Shown here: piece by piece, positions 1-14,200 of the stretch
Layout: each line of letters starts with the position of its first letter
Position numbering within the stretch: position 1 is the first letter of the stretch
Origin: Diplolepis rosae
Taxonomy: Eukaryota; Arthropoda; Insecta; Hymenoptera; Diplolepididae
Reading direction: 5' to 3'
Assembly (NCBI GenBank): GCA_030998225.1
Contig: JAPYXD010000701.1
Location: 11,888,501-11,952,500, forward strand
Length of the DNA stretch: 64,000 nt
Notes under the pieces: model-generated
The model's input: only the letters and a program-made list of their open reading frames with translations
Told to the model about the DNA's origin: nothing
Database searches by the model: none
Translations under genes and position numbers: made by a program

Positions 1-1823
1 TTACATAGATAAAATAAAGAAACTTGGATTCCTTTGAATATTTTATTTCAGATGTAGATAAGATGAAAAATACACAACAATATACACAGGGAAAAAATAA
101 TGCCTACAATTACGGTGATTGATAAACTATATGTATTGTACATAGCCCAAAAATTGAATCAATTTGTTTATGGTATTTCTCTCTATTTTTACATATCAGG
201 TATAACATTATTAATCTTGTATTCGAATGCGATCAGACTCAAAACGTAAATTTATATCTAAAACACAATTTTCTCAAAAAAGAAAAAAACACAAATGCCT
301 TAAGTAATTTGGGCATGAACCCTTATCTCTTGTAAAAATTGTCAAATGTTTTTCCAATTTTAAGTTATTATTAATTTTAAATTATTGTATTTTGTCGTTG
401 CAACAGGGTGTATAGCGTGGATCCGGATTAAGCCCAGGTTGAGTAAAACCGGCTTAATAGTCCATGCTTGCAGCGCCACCAACTTTAGCTAGAAATTTGT
501 TTTAGCCTGACTTCAGCTGAAACCTGGATGGATAGATTTGAAGAAGTTCTCTAGATTATGATCACGACGTATTTACACTTGTTGCAAAATAAGTTAAATT
601 TGAATAACATGATGTGTTATATGAGTAATTCTTCAAATACAAGGCACTTTTGAAATAAGTAAATTTTTTTCGAAAAATTGTTAAAATTTGTTTCTTCTAG
701 TTCAAAGCAGATTCATTAACATTAAAGAAAGAAATTCTTAAAGTGTTTAAACTTTTGAATAAATTATATAATCTATTAGATTAAAACAGGATTTGTCATA
801 AAAGTGTTAGATGAGAAATAATATTCCAGAAAACATTTTGGGGACAGTTGAGGGCAATATTTGCCGATTGCAATTGAGGGGCTTTGGGTAATAATTGCCA
901 TTATCTGCGTTCACATTTTTGTGTGTTGTTTTGTCAAAAGCTTTGACAACAACATAGCACTGAAACGCTCATCAATAAATGGGCACTTTCATTTAGTTCG
1001 AAAGAGTCGTGCATCGGTAAGTAAATAGATGGTCAATTAATGAGCACATCTATTCAGGTGGTTCTTTGTCAAAAAGTCATCAATTTGTGGGTAATATCGT
1101 GGAGAGATTACGCAGCAAAATATTTTTCGTGAATTCAAAAATACCCCAATTATTGTGCCCTTTCTTTGAGTGATTTGAAAAAGAGTTACAGGGTATGCTG
1201 ATCGTTTACTATTTCGTTCATTAAAGGGAATGTGAAATAAATTGTATATAATTAATGACACAATTTTTTTTTCATACATTACTATGCTCGAATTATCTTT
1301 ATCCATGACTTAGGGCGGAAATTGATGACTTTTTTCGCCTTTTATATGACAACACGTATTTACGGAAATATTGCTATGATCTGCGTCCGCAAAGAGGCGC
1401 AAGTTTTGCCCCTCATGTTTGGGTTAAAATAACGCAATTCTAACCCACTTTTTTCGAACTCAACGCCATGGGAAAAATGTGGACTCCACGTCTGGTTTTA
1501 TGGGGAGTAGTGAGATTATTTTTCTACAATTTTAAGATAAAACTGAACTCAAAAAGATGTTCAAAGCAGCTAAATGATAGTCGCTTATGTATCATCGTAA
1601 CCAAAAAATTTTTTTCGTGGACACTCATATTTCAGTAAATGTCACATATGCATTTCAGTTAAATTCAAATATTATTTTTGGAAATTGTTCCTTTTAACCT
1701 ACGTTGTAAGACTATCAAGCATGAATTCCAAAACAATGCTGTATATATTTTATATGTGACTAAAATATGCATTCAGTATATGTGGACATGCTCCAAAGTC
1801 ATTTTTCGGCTATATCATGTTAT
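1..1823. other. No gene recognised
   Basis: AT-rich sequence with only short frames. A ~36-bp stretch at 1392-1428 (GCAAGTTTTGCCCCTCATG...) recurs at 12159-12194, so a small repeat is present. 410-540 is more GC-rich than its surroundings but unidentified. Confidence 0.4.
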
Positions 1824-2037
1824 TTTATTCTGACTTAAGATCAAAAAGTCTAATTTATACTTTGAAATACATTACAAGGTACTAAAATAAAGACCTTTAC
1901 CAAGTTTTATAACGTATCCATGAATAGTTTTAATAACATATCCTTCGGACACAAAAGTGCCCTGTATTTGGATAATTACCCATATATTTGCGTGATGCCT
2001 GCATAACCATCCATGGAAAAATACAAACAGATGCAGA

Positions 2038-2229
2038 CTAGGAGATCTGGGTTTTCGCTACATCTCGAGTTGTGCGGCAATTATAGACTTTATTAAGTTT
2101 GGTAGCCTTGGCGAATTCTCGAATGTAAATAGATGGGATGAAATAAAAATAATTTCCAGAACAATGTATTTCATTGCTAATAATTCCAACCACTCCATCC
2201 CTTAAAACCACAGGACTACCAGTGTCTAG
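2038..2229 (-). CDS. Gene A exon 4 (degenerate Ser exon)
   Basis: The acceptor TTTACAG opens 63 codons plus TAG. It begins LDTGSPVV where active proteases have GDSGGPL, so the nucleophile is Thr. SGNYFYFIPS is shared with gene B. The final 15 residues differ between paralogs. An AATAAA on the minus strand at 1824-1829 could be the polyadenylation signal. Confidence 0.88.
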   Translation of the reverse strand, partial: LDTGSPVVLRDGVVGIISNEIHCSGNYFYFIPSIYIREFAKATKLNKVYNCRTTRDVAKTQIS

Positions 2230-5200
2230 CTGTAAATAAGATGATAATGCTATTTTTCGTAAATTATAATAATGTATAATTATTCGAAAAATCTATATAG
2301 AAAAACAATATTTATTGAATAATAAAATTAACAATGAGAATTACCTTGTCAAGTTTTTGATGATTATGTATCGTTTTAGCACAAACATAATATGATGCAT
2401 TGATTGTTTTGTTAAATATACCTTCGCATACAGAACGATCGAGACTGATGACACGTATAGTTGTTAGAGCTGGATATAAGTTTTTCATCATTGGTACTTT
2501 TCTATCACCCCATCCAAAAATATCAAATTTATAGCCAATTAATATGTCAATACATAAATGTGGCATATGTGTTATTGAACTCGTACCATAAATAATATCT
2601 CCAACCTACAACCATTATTTTTCATTTGTAATTGAGTAGTTTATTGCACTAATTAAATAATAAACGCTCGCGTCGGAAGAAGATTTCGAGAAAACTTCTT
2701 TCGACCCTTATGAACGACTCCTCCACGAAAAGTTGTTCGAACTCGAAAATCCACTTGATACTTTTCTCCGCCGAACATGAAAAAGCATAGTATTAAACAG
2801 TTATTAACAAACATCGACATACCAGGTCTAGAAGTATAAAACCGGAATTTTTTTGCAAAAGTTATACGTCTGTTGCATGAAAATGATGAAAAATATTTTA
2901 TTCAAAGTATTCCACATTGCCAATAAAACTGTTCGTCTTTTAAATCAAACCAGTTATCCAGCCATTCTCGTACATTTTCGTACGAAGTGAAGCGTTGTTC
3001 AGCGAGAGCGTGGCTCAGTGATGCGACAGATGGTAATCCGACGGAGCCAAGTCTGGAGAATAAGCGGCATGCGCCAGTATTTCCCAACTGAACGTCTCGA
3101 TCGTTTCCTTGACTCGTTTCGCTGTGTGTGATGGGGCATTATCGTGAAGAAAAATGACTTTGTGTTGCCTCCTTCGATAATCCGGTAGTTTTTGTTGTAA
3201 TGCTCGATTTAAATCGATAATTTTCTGTTGGTAGCGATTCGTGTTGACACTTTCACCAGGTTTTAGCAGCTCATAATAGATAACACCCTTCTGATCCCAG
3301 TCTTCGAACTTTTTCGGTGGTTTTCCAGGATCTTCGTTTCTCACATCAAAATTACCACTTTTGAATTTTTTTAAACACTCAAAACACTGTGTTTTGCCAA
3401 GAGCATGTTCACCGTAAGCTTCGACAAGCATTCGATGCGATTCTGCAGCATTTTTCTTCAAGTTTATAACAAAAAACCAGTGCTGTCCACAAATCGTAGT
3501 TCGTAGACACAAAACTCGACATGTTGACGCTTGTAGTAAATACACTGGTATATCGAACTTGGGTTATTGTCTACTGAAAATCTTTCTCAGCTGCTAGAGG
3601 AAGAAGATGGCGCTGCAGAAGCGGTCGTACGGTCCCTAAACTGATGGCAAGCACCATCAATAGGGAAATTCCGGTTTCATACTTCTAGACCTGGTACATT
3701 CTGTCAAAAAAGTACCGGGAATTGATCATTCAAAAAGCCCACTTCAAGAGATTGTCATAAACCTTTTTGACGCTAAGTTGGCACCACTGTCCTCTATACT
3801 GACGTGGAGTATGAGCGCGATTTGTCATTTAGTTTGTTCACAGAGCTCGGTGTTGTCAGTTTATCAAAAGTGTGTTTCGTGACTTTCTCAATGGATAAGA
3901 ATATTGAACAACGAATTTGTTTCAAGTTTTGCTAAAACATCGCTAAAGTGAAGGAAATGGTGACTGAAAATCGTCATTTAAGTTTAAGAGAGATAGCCGC
4001 TGAACTTTCTGTGTCTGACGAATCAATTCGTACCATTTCAAACGATTGTTTGGGTATGGAACGCGTTGCTGCTCGACTAGTTCCGAAAGATCATCTCACG
4101 AGGCTATCATTGTGAACGAATTCCTGACCAAAAACTCAACGAATATCATCGAAGAATCACCGTATTCACCTGATATGGCTCTGGCCGACTTTTTTTCTTT
4201 CCAAAACTCAAATTACCACGTCGAGGCACCCGTTTTCAGTCGATAGAAGACATAAAAGAGAATTCGTGACGAGAACTGAAGTCGATTCCGGAAAATACAT
4301 TTAAAAAATGTTTTGATGATCGGATTATTCGTTGGCATATTATAAATGCTATTATTCTTTTCTCGAAATGATGTAACGGTTTTATCGATTTTTCGAAATA
4401 AAATAGTAATGTTGCACATTAAAGGTTACTTTATCAATATTCAGACTGAGCTATGAATATTCGCATTTTATAATACTATATTAGTAGTAGTAGTACTATA
4501 TTAAAATGTTCTCTCATTGTTATTAAACTTCAAAACAAAACTTTTTTTCTTGTATTACTTCCAAGTAGTGCTTAATTTAATTAATAAATTGAACTGATTG
4601 ATAGACCTACTATTAAAGCTGCAATGCTAGGTGTTCCATTATCTGGGGTAGAAAGTAGCATAATACTTCTAATTGTACGTGCTGTTTCGCCAAAAACTGC
4701 AACTACTGAATTCTTGGAAGTACTCCTGAAAGCAATCAGTTTTTCTCCACATTCCGATGAAGTTGAAACAGTTTCCTGAGAAGAAAATACACCACTGCAC
4801 ACGTGAAATCCGTTATGTCTAAACGATACTACAGCTAAACTTGATTTTGTCATTAAAGAATGTCCACCTTCTATTTTAGCGTCCAGTTTGAGTGAATGTA
4901 ATGCTGCGAAATAAATATTATATTTATAAGTTATTATTAAAACAAATACGTTCCTCTCCCCGATTCGCAGTTTAATAATGAAAAAATCTGTCCAGCCCCC
5001 TTTAAGCACTGTTACAATAATGTTTAATTTAAGCCTAAGAGATGATTAACTCTGATATATAACAAAAACTATGTAATTTACTTAAAGAATTGTACACGGA
5101 CAAAATTTCATACTAAATACTAAAATACTAAATTGTGAGGGTAAGTGGCTCTCATTACAAGATAAATTCACCCCAAGTATCAACTAGAAAAATTTTTTTC

Positions 5201-8200
5201 AAAAAAAGTTATGAACGAATTTTGAAAAATCAAAAAATCTGATTTTCTCGAAAACGGCTCAAACGATATTGATGACTAAAATATATGTTATAGAGAGTAC
5301 TAAAGAGGGTTTGAAAAAAATTCAAGAAGCCATTCTGTTTATAAAAAATGGGTAATTTTTTTTTTTTAATTTTTGATTTTCTGTATACAATTCAGTAACT
5401 TTTTAATAAATTACATGATTAAAATAATTTATTTTCTTCCAAATCTCTCAAAAAGAAAACACAATCGTAGACTTTACTTAAGGAAACGATTTTGCAGAAC
5501 AACGCTTATTTCGTATCTCACATATTTTGGTGACAAAAATCGAATTTTTTTAATATTAAAAATTAAAACATACTATAAAATATACATCCTGTCCCAAAAT
5601 GTCTCGATAAGAATGTGTAGACCTCATTTAGGCAAACAATTTTCCATCTAAACGTTTTTTTGTATCTCACATATTTTGTCTAAAAAATGGAATTTTTGAA
5701 TTTTAATCATATTTTTTGGAATTGAAACGAAAAATATATGTTCTATGAAAAACTGTGTCACACAAAATTTGTAGATCTTTTTGAAACGAACAACTTTGTA
5801 TTCTTACGTTTTTTTCGTATTTCACATATTATTGTTAAAAAATTGAATTTTGGATTTTTAATAGTTTTTTATTAAATTAAAAAGAAAAATATGCATCTGA
5901 TGAAAAAATGTTACAATTCAAATTTGTAGGTATTTATGTAGAAAATAATATTGTATCATAACGTTTTTTCGTATTTCGTATAATTTAACGAACTTGTCCT
6001 TACTTTTTCGGCTCCGATAAAGTGTACCAAAGCTCAATTCAATCTGATAATTCTATCGAAAGCTATACCGCACACGACTTACTACAGACAGACAGACAGA
6101 CAGACACTTTCGTAAAAACCCTTTTTTCTGACTCAGGGGGTCTCAAAACGTAAAGATTTGATGAAAATTTCGAAAGTCATTTTTCACATAAAACCAATAC
6201 CTTCTCATCCATGATGAGAATGTAAAAAAACACATCTCTACATGATACATAAGTACATCTATTGAGCATGAATCAAAACAATTGAAAATCAGGTGCTTTT
6301 TGCGAAAGAACTCGTGCGGCATTCGAAGCCTGCGCAGTAGTACTCTCAGGAAGGGCAAAACGTGGAGATGTGTTTCTGTTTTCAAATTGATAACGATCAA
6401 TTCCACAGACAGGGTGCGGATAATTGTTGATACACCCCCGCATTCACATAAAGTATACTATGCCGTCCACTCTGCAGCAAATACGTAAAAATAAATGAGA
6501 TATTGTACGTGATCAACGTAAAACTTTCATTAGTATAAAAACAATTGCTTCAATGAGTCATAGGGTATCAATTGTTCCATACATTGTAGGGGCCACAGAA
6601 GTTTTAATTTGTTTTAACTATGAAGTACCTCTCAGAAAATTTTCGAAAAAATATATATTTGAATTTGAGCATGATATAGAAAAAAATGGTGGGTCTTCAA
6701 TAAGTAATTCACATTTAAAAAATTATTCAAAAATTAAAAAAAAAAATTTACCCCCTTTTTATAAACGGAATGGGTTTTTAAATTTTTTTTAGAACCTCTT
6801 TAGTACCCTCTATAACATATATTTCAATCATCAAGATCGGTGAGCCTTTTTCAAAAAAATTACATTTTTTTATTTTTCAAAATTTGTTCATAACTTTTGT
6901 AAAAAAAATATTTTTCTAGTTAATACTTGCGGTGAATTTATTTTGTAATGGAAGCCACTTACCCTCGCAATATGTATTGAATCCGAGTGGGGGGCACTCA
7001 GACCATGCTTATCCTGCTACGGCCTTACTAGAAAAATTAAATTGGACATGTGTAAAATCACCATGTACGATGTCCGCTTTTGTAACGTTCCGTTGTAATT
7101 TTTCCTTTCTTGTCACTCATATTTTATGATTTACAATTTTTGCTACCGAACATGCTGTAGGACAGTAAAGTGTCAAGTTTTTTTATAGAAATCATAGTAA
7201 AATTCATGTCACTTTCAAAAAGAAATATTTTATAGTAAAGAATATTGTATATTGAAAAACTCCATAGTAAATTTAAGAATGTATGCGTCGTACTTAACCA
7301 CTGCACAAAATGTACATTGCAGCTATGTACAAAATACTCTTCACTAAACTGAATTTTAGAGTGCTACCATAGTAAAATTTAAAATGCGCGCGGCGCCATC
7401 GCGCATGCTCGATGCTTTGCATGTATTTATCTCGTGTCTCTTGTTTCAATTGTGTTGAATGCTGAAATGCAGCAGCAGGTCACGCGGTGGGACAGTTTTT
7501 ACTTTTACGTGCGTTTTTCGAGTGTTTTTGGATAAGAAGGAAAGTTTACATTTTTGATTTTTTCAAAATAAAATATAAAATTTCCGATCCTCAATTTATC
7601 ATGCGTACCCGGTAAGAAGAGAAGAATTCAGAAAAATTCAGAATCTGAATTCCCATTAATACGCGAATTTTCTTCCATCTAAAGTTCAACGAACGAGTAG
7701 AAAAAAAAGCAAAATTTATTCCTTTTAATCAACTTAGAAAAATGTAATGGAAGCGTGTTGAGAGGAATTAAAAAGTGGAAAAGTACAAAGCAGAGACTAG
7801 AAGGGAATAGAATAATGTCACTTTGAAGAAGCAACTGAGAATTAAATTAAGTGAATTTCTTAAAATCAATAAATATTGTATAAAATTTATAAATTAGGGG
7901 TAGAAAAAAGAATTTGGGTAAATTATATTCATACTTTTTAATTCATTTATTGAAAAGAGACATATTTCGACCGATTTCATATGAAATCTATCTTGGAACA
8001 CATCTAAATAATATCATAAATAACGAAAAAAATGTCGATCGTGTTGTAAAATTATACTTTTATTGTTAATAACTTTTGCGAGAAAATTGTTTCTCGTGTC
8101 CGAAACTTGGGAAAATGTATTTTTACATAAAAGCTATAAAAAAACATATGTATACACTACCGTCGGAAATTGTGCGCACGGTGCTTGTTTTTGACCTTCT

Positions 8201-11200
8201 GAAAATAATACAGCACGTATCATATAATCATATAACATCGAATTTCATTATAAACCGTAGATACTTTTTGTAGGGACAAGGCTATATTTTACTATGTTTT
8301 ATAGCATTTATTTCAACGTTTTGATATCATTCTCATCATCCCGTTAATTACTATGTACCCTACTCAAATTTTTTGTAATGCCAGTATGGTCCACTGTTCA
8401 AATGGAATATAGTAAAAAATCATATTTTCCGACGGTACGAATTAATATAAAAATCTCTCCGCGTAGAAAACCACAAAAATACATGTAGAGAAGCTCATTT
8501 TTTGTAAATTTCAGTTCTTGTTGCAGTGAAAAACTGTAATTTTAATGGATGGATTCCTGTACCAGAGAGAGCTTGCACAAGTTAATTAAATTATAAAGAA
8601 TCAATTTTATAATAATACATTAGAAAAAATGTATTATTTCATGTAGTTATATTTAGTAAGAGTTACGTGATTGACCTGGTAAAATACTGTAAAAGCAAAG
8701 AAAATTACCTAGAGTAAATTATATACCCATCTCTGCACGCATGCTTAGCCGCGAAGTATCAGGCGCGTTGCCTTTTCCACAAGAGGAATTAATCGCCAAA
8801 CTAATTTTTTTATAATTTTGTCTTTTGAAAATTACTTGCTCTCGAAGAAAAAACTAGGTGTGGATTTTGGTGAGGATAGTTTTATACAATTGAGGAGTTA
8901 TATTCAATAAGGTGACAGGCGCTCGAAAACCTGTAAAAGTATTGTCCGCCTCGTGATGTCATAGTCAAAAATTAAAAATCGAAATTCGAAAAAACCAAAA
9001 ACATGGTTTTATAGCTCGTGAAAAATGAATGTTAGTTTCCTCTTACAGTTCTTTTTATAACTTTGCAAATTTTCGAGTAAATTAATAAAAAGTGTGTTGG
9101 TTTTAAAGCATAGAAACCATGTATTTTCGAAAGTAATTGTTCAATTGAGTTGATATTTTCCAAAAAGTTGCTCCATATACTAATGATCAACTTGTTCGCG
9201 GGAAGTTTACTGTAGCTCAAACTTCCTCACTCACTTTTTCGGTCCGAAGCTAGAAAAACATGGTTTTTTCTTCGAATTAAAAAAAAACCATTTAACAATG
9301 AATAAAAGAAAATTTTGCAAGCACTGTCGCCTCCGCCAGAGATTCACGAGTAGAACGCAAAAAAAAATTTCGCAATTCGTTAATTAATGAATTTTACGAG
9401 GCGAGTGGATTGAAATAAAACATGCTTTCTAAGCTTTAAAACCAACACACTTTTTATTAATTTACTCGAAAATTTACAACGTTATAAAAAAACTGTAAGG
9501 GGAAACTAACATTCATTTTTCACGAGCTATAAAACCATGTTTTTGGTTTTTTCGAATTTCGATTTTCAATTTTTGACTACGACATCACGAGGCGGACAAT
9601 ACTTTTACAGGTTTTCGAGCGTCTGTCGCCTTATTGAATATAACTCCTCAATTATCCCTTCAGGTAGATAGAATTTGAGCTTCACCTTGTCGATGGAGCA
9701 TAATGGGGGGTGTCTCTGATGCAAGCGCAAAACAGTTTATCCAGAAAATGGTAGTTGTCGATTTTCGAATGTGAATTGCACCTTTACACTTTTTAAGGAT
9801 GCCGCCCCATGGAAGTGTAATGCATTGCGTCATAACAAGAGTGAAAGAGATAGGACAAAAGTAAACTTTTGTCTCGTTCAGTCTCGTTATAATGTGATGA
9901 ATTACGCTCTCATGGGACGTCACCCTTACGAAGTAAGTAACATTCACAAATCGCCAACTGTTAGGGCGCAGTTCCACGCTTAGGAGAATAGGGTAATAGA
10001 GGAATAAAGGAACAGAATAGAACCAGTGACATATTCGCTTTGGATCCGTGCGATTATTTCATTGGTTGAATCCTGTTGCCTTGTTCCTCTATTGCCCTAT
10101 TCTCCTTGACATGAGACTACACGACTCATTTTCTGAATAAATGTACTAGCCCGGAAAAAGTCGTTATTCTTAAATACAGTTGTATTTGAAAAGTGAAAAC
10201 AAGTGTGTTCGTTAATTCAAATTTTAATTGTCAATCGTCTTGCTACATATTTAAAATCTTAGTTTTTCATTAACTACTAGTTTTTTATGTTAAATCTGTG
10301 AGTTGACAATAGTCATAGCAGATTGTGTTTGCGGGAAGTTTTGATTTTCTGTTTTCATTTGAAAAAACTGCGGCTAAGGCTCATCGAATGCTCTCAAGTA
10401 CTTTCGGCGAAGCTGCTCTTAGTGGAAGAATGTAATGTGAGTGGTTTCAACGCTTCAAGAGCGGTGATTTTTTGTCGAGGACCAGCAAAGCGAACATTTT
10501 CGAAGATTCCGAATTGGAGGTATTACTTGTTGAAGACTCGTACCAAACGCAAGAAAATTGGCAGAATCATTGGGAGTCACTCAACAAGCCATTTTGAAAC
10601 GCCTCAAAGCCTTGGGAATGATTCAGAAGCAAGAAAATTGGTTTCCATACAAGTTGAAGACGAGAGATGTTAAACGGCGTTTCTTTGCTTGTGAACAGCT
10701 GCTTCAAAGACAGAATCGGAAAGGGTTTTTAGATCGCATTGTGACCGGCAATGAGGAATGAGTCCACTAAAATGATGGAAAATGCCTGAACATGCCTCCA
10801 CGTCGACGGCCAGACCGAACATTTACGGTGCCAAGGTTATGCTCTGCATTTGGTGGGACCAGTTCGGTATGGTGTATTATGAGCTGCTGAAACCGAGTAG
10901 AACCATCACAGGGGATCAGTATCGAACGCAATTGATGCGTTTGAGCCGAGCATTGTAGGAAAAACGGCCATAGTATCAAGAAAGACACGACAAAGTTATC
11001 CTCCAGCATGACAATGCTCGGCCACATGTCGCAAGTCCGGTCAAAACATACTTGAAAACGCTGAAATGAGAGATCTTACACCACTCCCCGTACTCTCCAG
11101 ACGTTGCTCCTTCCAACTACCATTTGTGTTGTTCGATCGCACATGGCTTGGCTCATCAGCATTTCCGCTCTATGAAGAAGTCGAAAAATGGATTGACTCG

Positions 11201-14200
11201 TGGATCTCCTCAAAAGACACTTCGTTTTTTCGAGATGGTATCCGACAATTGCCATATAGATGGAAAAGAGTAGTAGCTAGCGACAGATAGTACTTTGAAT
11301 CATAAATAGGTAATCACTTTTTAGGAATAAAGCCTCAAATTTTGGGAAAAAACCGCGGAAGCAAAGTTGTACATCTAATATAATATGATGAATAATTAAT
11401 ATTTACTATAAATTTTAATTATAGTTACGTATGAATTTTAATAAAACTAAATTTTGAAATGTATTTCCGAAAAATGGAATTACTATAAAAAAATATCAGG
11501 TGCGCGACTAAATTCCCGCTGTTTGTCAATAGATGGCTCCAGCAGTAAGTTCTGGTCGATTTTGACATATCCAAAACGTCATGAACCAAGCTTAGACATA
11601 TGGTAAACAAACGGTTTTGACATATTAGTGATTTTGTTTTGGCGTCATATACTTTTGGTTGTGTGAAAATGTCTGATTTTGTGCTCCAAAAAGTTTTCGG
11701 AGATGCTGCTCTAAGTGAAACAACGTGCGATGATTGATTCCGTCGCTTCAAAGACGGTGATTTCGATGTTAACGACCGTCCGCATGAAGGAAGGCTAAAA
11801 ACCTTCGAAGACGCTGATGTTATATATTATGAGCTGTTGAAACCAAACGAAACCATCATTTGGGAACGGTATCGAACACAATTGATGCGTTCGAGCCGAG
11901 CACTGCGCGAAAAATGGCCACAATACGAGCAGAGGCACGAAAAAGTGATTCTACAGCATGACAACGCTCGGCCTCACGTTGCCAAGCCTGTTAAAACCTA
12001 CCTGGAAACGCTTAAATGGGAAATCCCATCCCATCCGCCGTATTCCTCAGATATTGCGCAGTCCGATTATTACTTGTGCCGGTCGATGACACATGGTCTG
12101 GCTGATCAGCAGTTCCGCTCAGATAAAGTTTTACTAAAAAATTGACCATTAAACTGGAGGCACAAGTTTTGCCCCTCACGTTTGGGTTAGAAGTGGCCAG
12201 ATATTGCCCATTATATTATTTGAGCACATGTTTTTTTCCTCATAACAGACTGTGAAAAATAACGTAATTCAAAGTATTACCCATCGTTAGCTACAACTTG
12301 TGCCCATCTTTCTGGTAGAGCTTGAATACCGTTGCGGTAAAAGTCTTCATCTTTTGAGGCTATCCACGAATCAAGCCATTTTTCGATGTCTTCATAGGAG
12401 CGGAACTACTGATAAGCCTGACCATGTGCCATCGACTGGAACAAGTAATAATCGGAGGGCGCAATATCTAGGGAATATGGCGGGTCGGGTAGGACTTCCC
12501 ATTTGAGCGTTTCCAGGTAGGTTTTAACGGGTTTGGCAATGTAAGATCGAACATTTTCATGCTGTAGAATCACTTTTTCGTGCCTCTGCTCGTATTGTGT
12601 CCGTTTTTCGTGCAGTGCAAGTGATGCGTTCGATACCGTTCCCCAGTGATGGTTCCGTTCGGTTTCAACAGCTCATATAAAAAAACATCAGCGTCTTTGA
12701 AGGTTTTTAGCCTTCCTTCATGCGGACGCTCGTCAACATCGAAACCACCGTCTTTGAAGCGACGGAACCAATCATGGCACGTTGTTTCACTTAGAGCAGC
12801 ATCTCCGTAAACTTTTTCGAGCACAAAATCAGACATTTTCACACAACCAAAAGTATATGACGCCAAAACAAAATCACTAATGTGTCAAAATGGTTTGTTT
12901 ACCATATGTCTAAGCTTGGTTCAGAACGTTTTGGATATGTCAAAATCGACCAGCACTTACTGCTGGAGCCATCTATTGACAAACAGCGGGAACTTAGTTG
13001 TGCACCTAATATACAAACAATTACAGTGATACTAAATAATTTCTAAGATGTCCATATGTCCTAACTTTGATCGAAAGTTAAGTAATATTACTCAAACTAT
13101 TTTTCTCCGTGTATGAAAAAGAGTCTGATTCTGAACATAGAATTACTACGATAGGGTAAGTGTGGGTATTACTGTGGATGCCCCAGTTACTGCGCTTTCA
13201 AATAAAACTAATGATATACAATGTTTTAAAGATATATAACGCTACAGAACAATTAAAAACAATCAATTTCTAATCCAAGCATAATAAGTATCAACGAATT
13301 ATCAATAGTTACGATATTTGTAGCTAATTGATTGCAATTTAAAACTCTCATGTTCCCGATTCCCATAGTTTTAATGCTTAGATTTGTTGAAAGGTCATGA
13401 ACACGTTCTGAAAAACTTGTTATAATTCCGTTTCTGAAAATAAAATATTTATTGTGATATTACTTTCTGCAAAGTAAATATTTTATTTTTCTAAATATTT
13501 ATGCAAAATACCAAAAAATACGTTTTTTAATCATTTTTTTACCAAAACAGTATTTGGTACATGATTTTCATAGGTGTATGAATTACTGCGATCTGTCAGG
13601 CGGCACTGCATAACCTTTCAATCTATTACAAATGCTTCGTTATGCTTACTTTTTATAATTGAGATTAAACGTAATGTTGAAAATTCCAAAATCGTTGCTA
13701 ATGAGGCAAGAGAAAGTCAAGTAATATAATTTTAAGGTAAATTAAATAAGAGTTATAATATTATTTAATCTTAATTTGTTAAAAATACTTCACGTTCACT
13801 TTTTATAATTTAGCTTAAATAAAATGTTCAACACTCCTTAATCGTTGCTAAAGATGCAAGAGGAACTCAAGTGATATAATTTTAAGTTAAATTAAATAAA
13901 ATTAATAAAATTATTAATCTTAATTTGTTACGAATGCTTCGTCGTGTTTACTTTTTATAATTGAGATTAAATAAAATTTTCAACACTCCTAAATTAATTG
14001 TAAGTTCACTCAAAATAATATCGCAGTATTACGTACACAGAAATTCGGGTTTCCGCAGTAATTGGTGCGCAGTAATTCATGCAAACCCGCAGTAATACCT
14101 ACATGGAACATTTTTTTTAGATTCGCATTTTCTAAGTAAATCTGGTTTCTTTTCAGGGTTTAAGAACTGCATGCTACTTACTTAATACCAAATACTGCTT

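Noticed and set aside
1037..1306. 89-codon minus-strand frame
   Set aside because: No motif, unremarkable composition, and no splice-linked neighbour.
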